From positions 1-41,092 of the forward strand of contig DAOUGC010000087.1 of NCBI GenBank assembly GCA_034429695.1: a DNA stretch of 41,092 nt, read 5' to 3'. Origin of the DNA: DAOUGC01 sp034429695 (GTDB lineage Bacteria > Chloroflexota > Anaerolineae > Anaerolineales > Anaerolineaceae). A program made the translations under genes and the position numbers. The notes beneath the pieces are model-generated. The model was not told where the DNA came from. It ran no database searches and saw nothing but the letters and a program-made list of their open reading frames with translations. Below are positions 1 to 7,565 of this stretch, piece by piece (the first letter of the stretch is position 1; every line of letters begins with the position of its first letter).

Positions 1-518
1 ATCTCGGGGCGGGCATCCATGACGATTTGCAGGGCTTCCAGGCTGCCTTTGAAATCGGGGATGAGCACCTCGATGGAGCAGCCGGGTTGCAACTGGCGGA
101 TGCGGCGGATGACCAGGGCAAAGATCGGCGCGCCGCCGTCCTTGCGCGCGTCGCGGTTGACCGACGTGATCACGGCATGTTTGAGCTGCATGGCTTTGAC
201 AGCCTGGGCGACACGTTCCGGCTCCAGCCAGTCCAGCGCCTCGGGGCGGCCGTGCTTAATGTCGCAGAAACCGCAGGTGCGGGTGCAGACATCGCCCAGC
301 ATGAGGAAGGTTGCGGTTCCGCTACCCCAGCACTCGCCCATATTCGGGCATCCGGCTTCCTCGCATACGGTGTGCAGGGTCTTCTGGCGCATGAGCTGCT
401 GCAGGCGCTCATAGGTCTCGCCGGATGGAGCGCGCACGCGGATCCAATCGGGGCGGCGCAGCGGGGTGGTGTCAATTTTTTCGGGGTTGACGCGATCCCG
501 GGTCGGTTGATTTGCCAT
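1..518 (-). CDS. lipA: Lipoyl synthase, N-terminal part (runs off the left edge)
   Basis: This radical-SAM enzyme inserts two sulfurs into the octanoyl group on E2 and H-protein lipoyl domains. The visible ~172 residues show both cysteine sets of the family: C-x4-C-x5-C (CEEAGCPNMGEC, auxiliary cluster) and the radical-SAM C-x3-C-x2-C (CTRTCGFC). The ATG at 518 is chosen because GGAGG (530-526 on the minus strand) lies 7 nt upstream. The C-terminal part lies outside the window, so completeness cannot be judged. The same window holds a lipoate-dependent 2-oxoacid dehydrogenase complex (21216-26702), an obvious client. Identification is secure from the cysteine motifs and N-terminal family sequence. 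Confidence 0.95.
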   Translation of the reverse strand, partial: MANQPTRDRVNPEKIDTTPLRRPDWIRVRAPSGETYERLQQLMRQKTLHTVCEEAGCPNMGECWGSGTATFLMLGDVCTRTCGFCDIKHGRPEALDWLEPERVAQAVKAMQLKHAVITSVNRDARKDGGAPIFALVIRRIRQLQPGCSIEVLIPDFKGSLEALQIVMDARPE

Positions 519-531
519 GAAGTTTCCTCCA

Positions 532-567
532 GCCGGAAATTATACCCGCTGGGGAGGGGCGAGTCAA
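532..567 (-). promoter_or_regulatory. Promoter of lipA
   Basis: On the minus strand TTGACT (567-562) and TATAAT (544-539) are separated by 17 bases, a near-consensus housekeeping promoter. The predicted start near 532 leaves a leader of only about 13 nt, so the GGAGG ribosome site would sit almost at the 5' end of the message. Confidence 0.8.
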
Positions 568-672
568 AAAAAGGGTTGTGCAGGCAGCCAACCGGCAACT
601 TTTCTGTCGTGATATACTCACATTGAGCGGGGCGGAAGCCGCGCATCTCCATCAAGGACAGGCGCAGCCAGC

Positions 673-1389
673 ATGCTTTACCTCATTTCCACACCCATTG
701 GCAATCTATCCGACATTTCCCTGCGCGCGCTCGACACGCTGCGCAGCGTTGACCTGGTAGCCAGCGAGGACACGCGCAAAACCGGGCTGCTGCTCAAGCA
801 TTTTGACATCAAGAAGCCGCTGATGTCGTTCTACGAATATAACGAGGAAAAAGCCCTGCCGCGCATCCTGCAGGCGCTGGCTGAGGGGAAATCGGTGGCA
901 GTGGTGACCGATGCGGGCAGCCCTTCCATCTCTGACCCTGGTTTTACGCTGGTGCGCGGGGTGGTTGAGGCTGGTTTCGCGGTCACGGCTGTGCCGGGTC
1001 CCACCGCGCTGATCATGGCGCTCACACTCTCCGGTCTGCCGGTGCACAGCTTTACCTTCAGGGGCTTTCCGCCGCGCAAGAGCGGGGCGCGCAAACGCTT
1101 TTTTGCGCTGGACGGGACCTCGCCGCACACGCTGATCTTCTACGAAAGCCCACACCGACTGCGTGCCTTTCTTGAGGATGCGCTGGCGGTGTATGGCGAC
1201 CGGCCCGCTGCCGTGGCAAATGACCTGACCAAGAAGTTTGAGGAGGTCTTTCGCGGCAGTCTCAGCGAGTGCATTCAATACGTGGATGACAAAGCCCCGC
1301 GCGGTGAGTATACGGTGGTGATCGCAGGGCATGGTGCGAACCTGAGGGGACACGGCGAAGCAGCGGAAGCCGATGAGGATGGCGAATGA
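673..1389 (+). CDS. rsmI: 16S rRNA (cytidine-1402-2'-O)-methyltransferase RsmI
   Basis: This enzyme methylates the ribose 2'-O of C1402 in 16S rRNA at the ribosomal P site, using SAM. The 238-residue product opens with the family signature LYLISTPIGNLSDIS, followed by ASEDTRKT, the glycine-rich VTDAGSPSISDPG and VPGPTA, all diagnostic of the tetrapyrrole-methylase-fold RsmI family. The length is slightly short of E. coli RsmI (286), with a reduced C-terminus. No strong Shine-Dalgarno is seen; AAGGA lies farther upstream than usual. A TATACT at 613-618 could be a -10 element but lacks a good -35. The stop codon overlaps the rsmE start (ATGA), so the two rRNA methylases are translationally coupled. 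Confidence 0.95.
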   Translation: MLYLISTPIGNLSDISLRALDTLRSVDLVASEDTRKTGLLLKHFDIKKPLMSFYEYNEEKALPRILQALAEGKSVAVVTDAGSPSISDPGFTLVRGVVEAGFAVTAVPGPTALIMALTLSGLPVHSFTFRGFPPRKSGARKRFFALDGTSPHTLIFYESPHRLRAFLEDALAVYGDRPAAVANDLTKKFEEVFRGSLSECIQYVDDKAPRGEYTVVIAGHGANLRGHGEAAEADEDGE

Positions 1390-2135
1390 GCCTGCAGCGC
1401 TTTTTTGTACCGCCCACTGCCATTGCCGCCGGTCAGGTAACCTTTCCGGCGGAGACGGCAAAGCAAATCGCCTCGGTGCTGCGTATGCGCCGTGGGCACA
1501 AGCTGGTGGTGCTGAATAACGCCGGTGTGGAGTATGTGTGCGAGCTGGACCTGGTCAGCAAGGCGGTGGTGACGGCTGTGGTGCTTGAGGAAAAGCCTGC
1601 CCCGGCTCCTCTGACCCCCCGGCTGCACATGGCGCTGGCGCTGACCCAGCGTGAGAAGTTCGAGTGGATGCTGCAGAAATGCACCGAGCTGGGCGCTGCG
1701 GCGTTTTACCCGCTGGTCACGCGGCGCAGCCTGGTGCAGTCTCCGGCGGATGTGATGAAGCACGTGCCGCGCTGGGAACGCATCATTCAGGAGGCTGCCG
1801 AACAGTGCGAGCGTGGTGATCTGCCGGTGCTGCACCCGCCGGCTGCTTTTGAGGCGGGGCTGCGCGCTGCCGGTGAGGGTTGCGACCTGCGTTTGATCGC
1901 ATGGGAGGAGGAAGCGCGCGGGCAGGCGCGGGGGGGGAATTCCGTGCGAACTGTGTTGAACGGGCGAAATCCGGGGCGGGTGTGCATGGGGATTGGTCCC
2001 GAGGGCGGGTTTGAGACGCGCGAGGTGGAAGCGGCGCGTGGGCTGGGTTTTGCACCGGTTTCGTTGGGACGGAACATTTTGCGGATGGAGACCGCGGCTG
2101 TGGCAGCCGCCGCGCTGGTGATGCTGGGCGGGTAA
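1386..2135 (+). CDS. rsmE: 16S rRNA (uracil-1498-N3)-methyltransferase RsmE
   Basis: This SPOUT-class, trefoil-knot methyltransferase methylates U1498 of 16S rRNA. The 249-residue protein has the PUA-like N-terminus (RFFVPP) and the C-terminal knot motifs GPEGGF and SLGRNILRMETAAVAA, which bind SAM. The start overlaps the rsmI stop by 4 nt (ATGA). A short stretch around 1930-1975 is a poorly conserved loop, but the frame stays open throughout. It converges with the leftward ftsK gene across about 145 bp that contain a palindromic repeat. Confidence 0.95.
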   Translation: MSLQRFFVPPTAIAAGQVTFPAETAKQIASVLRMRRGHKLVVLNNAGVEYVCELDLVSKAVVTAVVLEEKPAPAPLTPRLHMALALTQREKFEWMLQKCTELGAAAFYPLVTRRSLVQSPADVMKHVPRWERIIQEAAEQCERGDLPVLHPPAAFEAGLRAAGEGCDLRLIAWEEEARGQARGGNSVRTVLNGRNPGRVCMGIGPEGGFETREVEAARGLGFAPVSLGRNILRMETAAVAAAALVMLGG

Positions 2136-2167
2136 AAGACACCGCCTCCGGACACATCCATGGATGG

Positions 2168-2217
2168 AAATTGATCGCTGCAGGCGCACGCCGTGCGCCG
2201 CTACAGAACCAATTTTG
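2168..2217. repeat. REP-like palindrome between convergent rsmE and ftsK
   Basis: The core GGCGCAC (2183-2189) / GTGCGCC (2193-2199) is a perfect 7-bp inverted repeat with a 3-nt loop, and outer arms AAATTG / CAATTT extend the imperfect symmetry to about 50 bp. The position between two convergent genes fits a REP-type intergenic palindrome or a bidirectional terminator, though no T-run follows directly. Confidence 0.5.
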
Positions 2218-2280
2218 GGTTTGGGCGGTGGTTTCTATTGTCACCACCTGCCAACATCTGACCCCTGACAACTGCCCTTC

Positions 2281-4809
2281 CTAATACCCATCATCCTCAG
2301 GAGGAGCGGTGGGGCCGTAATCCAGCACTTCGCGCACCTGTGAATTGGGCTGGGCGGGGGCGATGATGCCCTTTTCTTCCATCGCATCCACAAGGCGGGC
2401 GGCGCGGGTGTAACCAATGCGCATGCGGCGCTGCAACATGGTGATGGATGCACGCCCCTCACGGCGCACCAGGTCAATGGCTTCCTTGAGCAACGGATCG
2501 CCGTCTTCTTCAGGGTCTTCCAAAAACGATATCTGTTTCAACGGCACGCCGCGCGGCAGGTCGCCCATGCCTGCTTCCATGCTGCCGGTGGTGGTGGGCT
2601 GGTTGGTGGCGACGCGCGAAGCCGAGAAGCGCCAGAAGTCCACCAGGCGCTGAATTTCAGAGTCTGACACATACACACCCTGCAGGCGCACCGGCGCAGA
2701 GGCATCCGGCGCCTGGAAAAGCATGTCGCCGCGCCCCAGCAGGCGTTCAGCGCCGGGCTGGTCGAGGATCACACGGCTGTCGATGCCGCTGGCCACCGCA
2801 AAAGCCACGCGGGCAGGAAAGTTGGCTTTGATCAAACCGGTGATGACCTCAACGGATGGGCGCTGGGTGGCGAGGATCAGGTGGATGCCGGTGGCGCGCG
2901 CCAGTTGAGCCAGACGCGTGATGGAGCGTTCGGTCTCCTCGGGCGCCAGCATCATCAGGTCAGCCAGTTCATCGATCACCACCAGCAGGTAGGGCAGGCG
3001 CTCGCCGGTGCGTTTGTTGTACTCCTGAATATTGCGCACACCCGCCTTGTTGAACTTGTGATAACGGCTGTCCATCTCGCGCAGCATCCATTGCAGTGCG
3101 TTGACCACCTTTTCGGCTTCCACCACCACCGGCGCAAGCAGGTGCGGGATGCCGTTGTAATTGGTCAACTCAACGCGTTTGGGGTCAACCAGCACCAGGC
3201 GCAGATCAGCCGGTGAATTGTGCAGCAGGAAAGCCGCCAGGATGGAATTAACGCACACAGACTTGCCCGAGCCGGTGGTTCCGGCGATCAGCAGGTGCGG
3301 CATGGAAGCCAGGTCGTAAGTGGCAGGCGCACCGGCTACATCCTTGCCGAGCGCAAACCGCAGCGGCGACTTGATGCGCCGGAAATGGTCTGATTCGATC
3401 ACCTCACGCATGGTGACGCGCGAAACTTCAGAATTGGGGACCTCGATGCCAACGTAGGAGCGCCCCGGTACAGGCGCCTGAATGCGCACACGCTGCGCGG
3501 CCAGCGCCAGCGCCAGGTCATCAGCCAGACTGACAATTTTGGCCACCCGCACACGGGTGCGTCCGGAACGGCTCTCCACGAAATCCGGTTCAACGCCAAA
3601 CTGGGTGACGGTGGGGCCGCGGTGGATCTCAACCACGTGCCCCGGTGCGCCGAAGGATTTGAGCGTGTCCTCGATCAGGCGGGCGCGGTCGTGGTCAGCC
3701 GAAGCCTGCACGGCTTGCGGCGTGGGTGGGTCCAGGATGGCTTCAATGGCGGGCAGCACCCACACCGGCTCGGTGGGAGCCTCGGCGGGGGTGGGGGATG
3801 CATCTGTACCGGACGGCGGGAGGTTGGCAGAGGCGGAAGCCTGGGCAGGGGTGCTGGCAGCCGCACGCCCGCCGCGCTGATTGCGCGCTTCCCTTTGGGG
3901 TTCCGGTGTGGAAGATTGCAACGGCTGGAAACTGGGCGGCAGGCTGGCCGGGGTGTCCTCATCTTCGTCAAAATCAGGCGCGGGTGTCGTACCTGCCCCC
4001 TGGCGCGGATAGACATTGATGGGGGGCGGGGTGCTGGAAGTCACCGGGTGCACCGGCGGTGCGGAAAGGGTTTGTCCAGCGCCTGCCGTGGTGCGTTCAC
4101 GTTGAACAGCCTTCTGGATGGCGGTGAACAGTTCGGGCACGGAGACGTCAAAGGTGAATGCCAGGGCGATCAGCAGCCAGGCGATGAGCGCCACCACGGC
4201 GCCGGCAAAACCGACGGTGGAGACCAGCAGCCATTCAAAGGATGCGCCGATCATGCCGCCGCCCGCACCGTTGCGCGCCAGTTCAAAACCGCCGCGTGTC
4301 AATGTGTTCATCCATGTGAGCAGGTTGAGGTACAGCAGGATCACGCCAGACAGGCGTTCGGTGGAGAGCACTGGCAGACGGTCAATGTTGCGAAACACCA
4401 GCCACAGCCCTATGGCGATCAACGCCACCGGCAGGAAGAAAGCGCCCCAGCCGGACAGGCGCTGCAGAAAGCCCACCCAGGCCTCGGTGATGGCGCCGCG
4501 GGTGGGGGAGAGCAGCATCAACAGGGTCAGCAGACCCAGCAGGGCAAGCACCACACCCAGCACATCCAGTTTGCGTTCAGGCGAGATGGCGCCGAGACGG
4601 ATGGGTGACCGGGCAGGAGCGCGCCGCGCTTGTGAACTGCGGGTGGATGTGCGTGAAGACGAACGCGTTGACGCGGGTTGGGGTGTGGGGTTTTTGGATG
4701 AAGAACGGCCTGAGCTTCTGGTGGACGAACGGGATGACGTTGAGCTTGAGGGTCTGGTGGTCGTCCCGCCCCTGCCCGCAGGCGCGTTTTTTTTGGTGGT
4801 CTTTGGCAA
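2281..4809 (-). CDS. ftsK: FtsK/SpoIIIE-family DNA translocase
   Basis: This membrane-anchored ATPase pumps chromosomal DNA toward XerCD/dif at the septum. The 842-residue protein has: a Ser/Arg/Thr-rich basic N-tail (about 1-70); roughly four membrane segments (about 85-225); a Pro/Thr/Ala-rich linker (about 235-350); and the motor domain with Walker A AGTTGSGKS (about 505) and Walker B LLVVIDELADLM (about 610). It ends with the winged-helix gamma domain (SITMLQRRMRIGYTRAARLVD), which in FtsK reads oriented KOPS-type sequences. The start is TTG at 4809, preceded by GGAAGG at good spacing. It is the last gene of the leftward run headed by the DUF3054-like gene. Confidence 0.95.
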   Translation of the reverse strand: MPKTTKKNAPAGRGGTTTRPSSSTSSRSSTRSSGRSSSKNPTPQPASTRSSSRTSTRSSQARRAPARSPIRLGAISPERKLDVLGVVLALLGLLTLLMLLSPTRGAITEAWVGFLQRLSGWGAFFLPVALIAIGLWLVFRNIDRLPVLSTERLSGVILLYLNLLTWMNTLTRGGFELARNGAGGGMIGASFEWLLVSTVGFAGAVVALIAWLLIALAFTFDVSVPELFTAIQKAVQRERTTAGAGQTLSAPPVHPVTSSTPPPINVYPRQGAGTTPAPDFDEDEDTPASLPPSFQPLQSSTPEPQREARNQRGGRAAASTPAQASASANLPPSGTDASPTPAEAPTEPVWVLPAIEAILDPPTPQAVQASADHDRARLIEDTLKSFGAPGHVVEIHRGPTVTQFGVEPDFVESRSGRTRVRVAKIVSLADDLALALAAQRVRIQAPVPGRSYVGIEVPNSEVSRVTMREVIESDHFRRIKSPLRFALGKDVAGAPATYDLASMPHLLIAGTTGSGKSVCVNSILAAFLLHNSPADLRLVLVDPKRVELTNYNGIPHLLAPVVVEAEKVVNALQWMLREMDSRYHKFNKAGVRNIQEYNKRTGERLPYLLVVIDELADLMMLAPEETERSITRLAQLARATGIHLILATQRPSVEVITGLIKANFPARVAFAVASGIDSRVILDQPGAERLLGRGDMLFQAPDASAPVRLQGVYVSDSEIQRLVDFWRFSASRVATNQPTTTGSMEAGMGDLPRGVPLKQISFLEDPEEDGDPLLKEAIDLVRREGRASITMLQRRMRIGYTRAARLVDAMEEKGIIAPAQPNSQVREVLDYGPTAPPEDDGY

Positions 4810-4858
4810 GCGCTTTACCTTCCGGGAAAATCAGAACAAAAGTCCCAATGATCCAATT

Positions 4859-5353
4859 TTAGCACGTCTGCTGTCCGAGGGCAATGCGCGCTGCACGAAA
4901 TGCCAGCGGGGGCAGGGCTGAGCGGTCAAAGAAAGCCACCTGGTCGGCATCGTCGCCGGGGGCCAGCTCGCCGCCAAGTACATCAGCGGTGTAAACCAGC
5001 ACCATGTCTGCGCCGCGTTCGTGCTCGCGGCCAGAGACAATGGTCAGCAGGCCGGTGACGCGCACCACCAGCCCGGTCTCCTCCAGACATTCGCGTTCAG
5101 CGGCGCGTTCGGGATGTTCCCGGGCATTGATGAAACCCGCTGGAAGCGACCATTCACCGGCATGGGGTTCATTGACGCGGCGCGCCAGCAACACGCGTCC
5201 ATCCTGCTCCACCAGCACAGCGGCGGCCACTTTGGGATCTTCCACATGCACCCAGCCGCACACAGGGCAAACGGCGCGCTGTGCGCCGAACATGAATTTC
5301 TGTTCGGTGGGCGCGCCGTCATAAGGACAAAAACGGACGGGTCTGGGCGGCAT
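4859..5353 (-). CDS. NUDIX hydrolase with N-terminal zinc ribbon
   Basis: NUDIX enzymes hydrolyse nucleoside diphosphates linked to another moiety. The 164-residue protein carries a full NUDIX box (G-x5-E-x7-REUxEExGU, read as GFINARE...RECLEETGLV). An N-terminal CPYDG...CPVCG pair looks like the zinc ribbon of NudC/ADP-ribose-type NUDIX proteins. It starts 3 nt after the anti-sigma stop, so it shares that transcript. The substrate cannot be read from sequence; NADH or an ADP-sugar are possible. Identification of the superfamily is secure. Confidence 0.9.
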   Translation of the reverse strand: MPPRPVRFCPYDGAPTEQKFMFGAQRAVCPVCGWVHVEDPKVAAAVLVEQDGRVLLARRVNEPHAGEWSLPAGFINAREHPERAAERECLEETGLVVRVTGLLTIVSGREHERGADMVLVYTADVLGGELAPGDDADQVAFFDRSALPPLAFRAARIALGQQTC

Positions 5354-5356
5354 GAT

Positions 5357-6442
5357 TTAGCGGCGTTGCCTGCGCCACAGGGTGAAGGCGGCGATGCCGG
5401 TTGCCAGCGCGAACAGCGCCAGCGCGCCAGCCAACCAGTAAGGCGCGGCGGCATCCACCAGGTTGGCAGGTTGGGCGGATTTTGCCGCGACAGTATCAGC
5501 GGACGATGCGGCAGAATCGGCCAGGTCTTCGCTGAGGCGGCTTTCGGGCACAAAGATGCGCCCCTGTTCCTCCTCGGAAGGCAGCCCAAGGATCAAGTCG
5601 CTGTTATCCAGGTCGCGCGTCGTTGTGGCGGGCGGGGTGGGAGTGGGCTGCATGGTGGCAGTGGGCATGGACTGATCCGCTTGCGGGGCTTCGCCCAATG
5701 CCGGCGCTTCTGGCGTTGCTTCGGGGGCGGCGTCTTTCTGTTCCATCATGGGGGTTGGCGTGGGTGAAAGCGGTTGGGTCATTTCTTCCTGGGCGGGTTC
5801 TTCCGCGGAAGGATCCGCGGATTCTTCCGCCATGCCCGCTTCAGGAGCGGCATCCATGGGAAGCGGCTCGGCTGTCAGGTCTTCAGGGAACATCCCGCCG
5901 GTGTCTCCATCGCCACCGCCGCCCTTGCCATCGGCGTATGGCACGCTGAAGGTGGTCCCATCGCCGCCTGCTCCGCCACCGCCGCCATGGCCGCCGCCGT
6001 AATAGGGCGCACCCCAGATGATGATCGGAGCGGTGGGGCTGGGCATTGAAGCGGCTTCTTCAGCACCGGCAGCGGGGGCCTGCATGGCCTCCATCATGGG
6101 GGCGTTGGCTGTGGTGGTTAAGGGCAGCATGCGCCCCAACAGGGTGACCACCAGCGCCAGGGTGGCGAGCAGGGAAGACAGACTGAGCGCGGGCAGCCAG
6201 CCGGAGGAACGGCGGGTTTCGGCTGCCATGGCGCGGGTGAGGGTAAAGTTGTGCGGGACCCTGCGTTGTGGAGCGGCGCGCAAAACAGCCCTGGTGCGGC
6301 GCAGGTCGCGCAGGTCTTCTTGCAGGCCAGGTTCGGTTTGCAGGCGCTGTTTCAGGGCGGCGTTTTCCTGTTCAGAAAGTTCGCCGTCCAGATATGCGGA
6401 AAGGAGCAGCCAGTCCCGTTCGGAGCGTGGAGCGTTCATCAT
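5357..6442 (-). CDS. Anti-sigma factor with two membrane segments
   Basis: Probable membrane regulator of the ECF sigma factor just upstream. The cytoplasmic N-terminus (LLSAYLDGELSEQENAALKQ) matches the anti-sigma domain helix pattern, but the zinc-binding H-x3-C-x2-C of classical ZAS domains is absent. A membrane helix lies at about 82-104. A long Gly-, Ala-, Pro- and acid-rich segment (about 105-330, with a Gly/His-rich patch around 150) follows, then a second helix at about 335-355 and a basic end RRQRR. The outer loop is thus tethered at both ends. The start (ATGATG at 6442) overlaps the sigma-factor stop, implying coupled translation. Role inferred from order and N-terminal pattern. Confidence 0.8.
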   Translation of the reverse strand: MMNAPRSERDWLLLSAYLDGELSEQENAALKQRLQTEPGLQEDLRDLRRTRAVLRAAPQRRVPHNFTLTRAMAAETRRSSGWLPALSLSSLLATLALVVTLLGRMLPLTTTANAPMMEAMQAPAAGAEEAASMPSPTAPIIIWGAPYYGGGHGGGGGAGGDGTTFSVPYADGKGGGGDGDTGGMFPEDLTAEPLPMDAAPEAGMAEESADPSAEEPAQEEMTQPLSPTPTPMMEQKDAAPEATPEAPALGEAPQADQSMPTATMQPTPTPPATTTRDLDNSDLILGLPSEEEQGRIFVPESRLSEDLADSAASSADTVAAKSAQPANLVDAAAPYWLAGALALFALATGIAAFTLWRRQRR

Positions 6443-7047
6443 AAATCCTCACTCTCCAAACGATATTCAACCGGTAATAGTTCCCATGCGCCGCGCAGAC
6501 AATCCCGCAGGCGCAAGCGGGCGCGCGCCAGGCGGCTTTTGATGGTTCCCAGCGGTTTGCTGATCGCATCGGCGACCTCGTTATAGTCCAGCCCCTGAAC
6601 GTCAATCATCACCACCACCACCCTGAAGTCTTCTGGAAGAACTTCGAGGCAGCGTTGAATGGCGCGGTCGAGGTCGGCCTGTTCGGCGTGTTGTTCGGGA
6701 CCAGGATTTTCGTCACGCAGCCAGTCCGGCGATTCCATCTCGTCGTTGTCCTCCTCCACCACGGGTTGCAGTGGGGTGGTGGGGCGGCGTTTGCGGCGGC
6801 GCAACTCGTCGTAACAGGTATTGGTGACAATGCGCAAGATCCATGCTTTAAAGGAGCCGCCGCGATAACTGGACAGGTTGCGATAGGCGGAGATGAAGGC
6901 GTTTTGAGTGGCGTCTTCGGATGCGTATTCATCGCACAGTATGCGATAGGCGACATTGTAAGCCACGCCTTGATAGGTCAACACGAGCTGGTTAAAGGCA
7001 TCGAGACTGCCTTTTTGCGCCTGGGTTACCAGTTGGGTCTCATCCAT
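6439..7047 (-). CDS. ECF (sigma-70 family) RNA polymerase sigma factor
   Basis: Extracytoplasmic-function sigma factor of 202 residues. Region 2 is visible as EYASEDATQNAFISAYRNL followed by FKAWILRIVTNTCYDELRRR. Region 4 is LPEDFRVVVVMIDVQGLDYN with GTIKSRLARARLRLRDCL, the helix-turn-helix that reads the -35. The ATG at 7047 is preferred over an in-frame site at 7083 because it gives the family-typical N-terminus (MDETQLVTQAQKGS). It overlaps the stop of the preceding membrane-protein gene by 8 nt, and its own stop overlaps the anti-sigma start. Its target promoters are not evident in the window. Confidence 0.93.
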   Translation of the reverse strand: MDETQLVTQAQKGSLDAFNQLVLTYQGVAYNVAYRILCDEYASEDATQNAFISAYRNLSSYRGGSFKAWILRIVTNTCYDELRRRKRRPTTPLQPVVEEDNDEMESPDWLRDENPGPEQHAEQADLDRAIQRCLEVLPEDFRVVVVMIDVQGLDYNEVADAISKPLGTIKSRLARARLRLRDCLRGAWELLPVEYRLESEDL

Positions 7048-7432
7048 GACGATTTTTCCACGAAAGAAGGGCGGCTGCCGCAAGGCGAAGGATCAGCAGG
7101 GTGGCGGCAACGACAGCCAGCATGACAGCGACAAAAATGGGCAGGATGGGTGCATTCAGCCACAGCCCGCGCAACCACACACCAAACGGGACCGCCAGTG
7201 CGCTGGCGATTAGTACGCGCCAGGTTTGGGCTGGGGCGCCGAACACCGCCGGGCGGTACAGCCCCAGGGCCGGGGCGGCAAGCGCCCAACCGGCGAGCAC
7301 CGGCACGGCATTGGCGAGATATCGGTCGAAGATAAAGCCCTCGCCGTGAAAGGCAAAACCCGCCCATGTGACCAGCAACAGGGTCACGGCGTCTGCAATG
7401 GCGAGCAGGGGCATGGCACGAGAGGATGACAT
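7040..7432 (-). CDS. Small membrane protein, DUF3054-like
   Basis: A 130-residue hydrophobic protein with four predicted membrane helices (about 7-27, 40-58, 70-88, 95-122) and the layout of the DUF3054 family, whose function is unknown. It heads the sigma/anti-sigma operon and overlaps the sigma gene by 8 nt, so it may be co-produced with the stress-response pair. TACAAT on the minus strand (7448-7443) could be a -10 box placing the start only a few bases from the ATG, but no good -35 or Shine-Dalgarno is visible; translation could be near-leaderless. Confidence 0.7.
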   Translation of the reverse strand: MSSSRAMPLLAIADAVTLLLVTWAGFAFHGEGFIFDRYLANAVPVLAGWALAAPALGLYRPAVFGAPAQTWRVLIASALAVPFGVWLRGLWLNAPILPIFVAVMLAVVAATLLILRLAAAALLSWKNRHG

Positions 7433-7483
7433 GATGTGAGTAATTGTACCGCAGGATGGAGGGAGCGATTTTAATTTTCCCTA

Positions 7484-7512
7484 TTGACAAAGCCCATTTG
7501 AATCTGTATATT
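7484..7512 (+). promoter_or_regulatory. Promoter of the LacI/sugar-transport operon
   Basis: TTGACA (7484-7489) and TATATT (7507-7512) are spaced by exactly 17 bases. This is the best promoter in the window, and it is directly followed by a perfect palindromic operator. Confidence 0.9.
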
Positions 7513-7513
7513 G

Positions 7514-7541
7514 ATGTTACCGGTCACGTGACCGGTAACAT
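7514..7541. promoter_or_regulatory. LacI-family operator, 28-bp perfect palindrome
   Basis: Perfect two-fold symmetry around 7527/7528, with half-site ATGTTACCGGTCAC. Each half also contains the 6-bp palindrome ACCGGT. It begins one base after the -10 box, so a bound repressor would block initiation. Position and symmetry point to autoregulation by the LacI-type protein encoded 25 bp downstream, which would also control the transporter genes behind it. Confidence 0.88.
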
Positions 7542-7565
7542 ACCCGGAGCAAAGAGAACAGCGCA

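Noticed and set aside
3622..4608. Plus-strand frame of 328 codons opposite ftsK
   Set aside because: It overlaps the linker and membrane part of ftsK and shows no domain or ribosome site.
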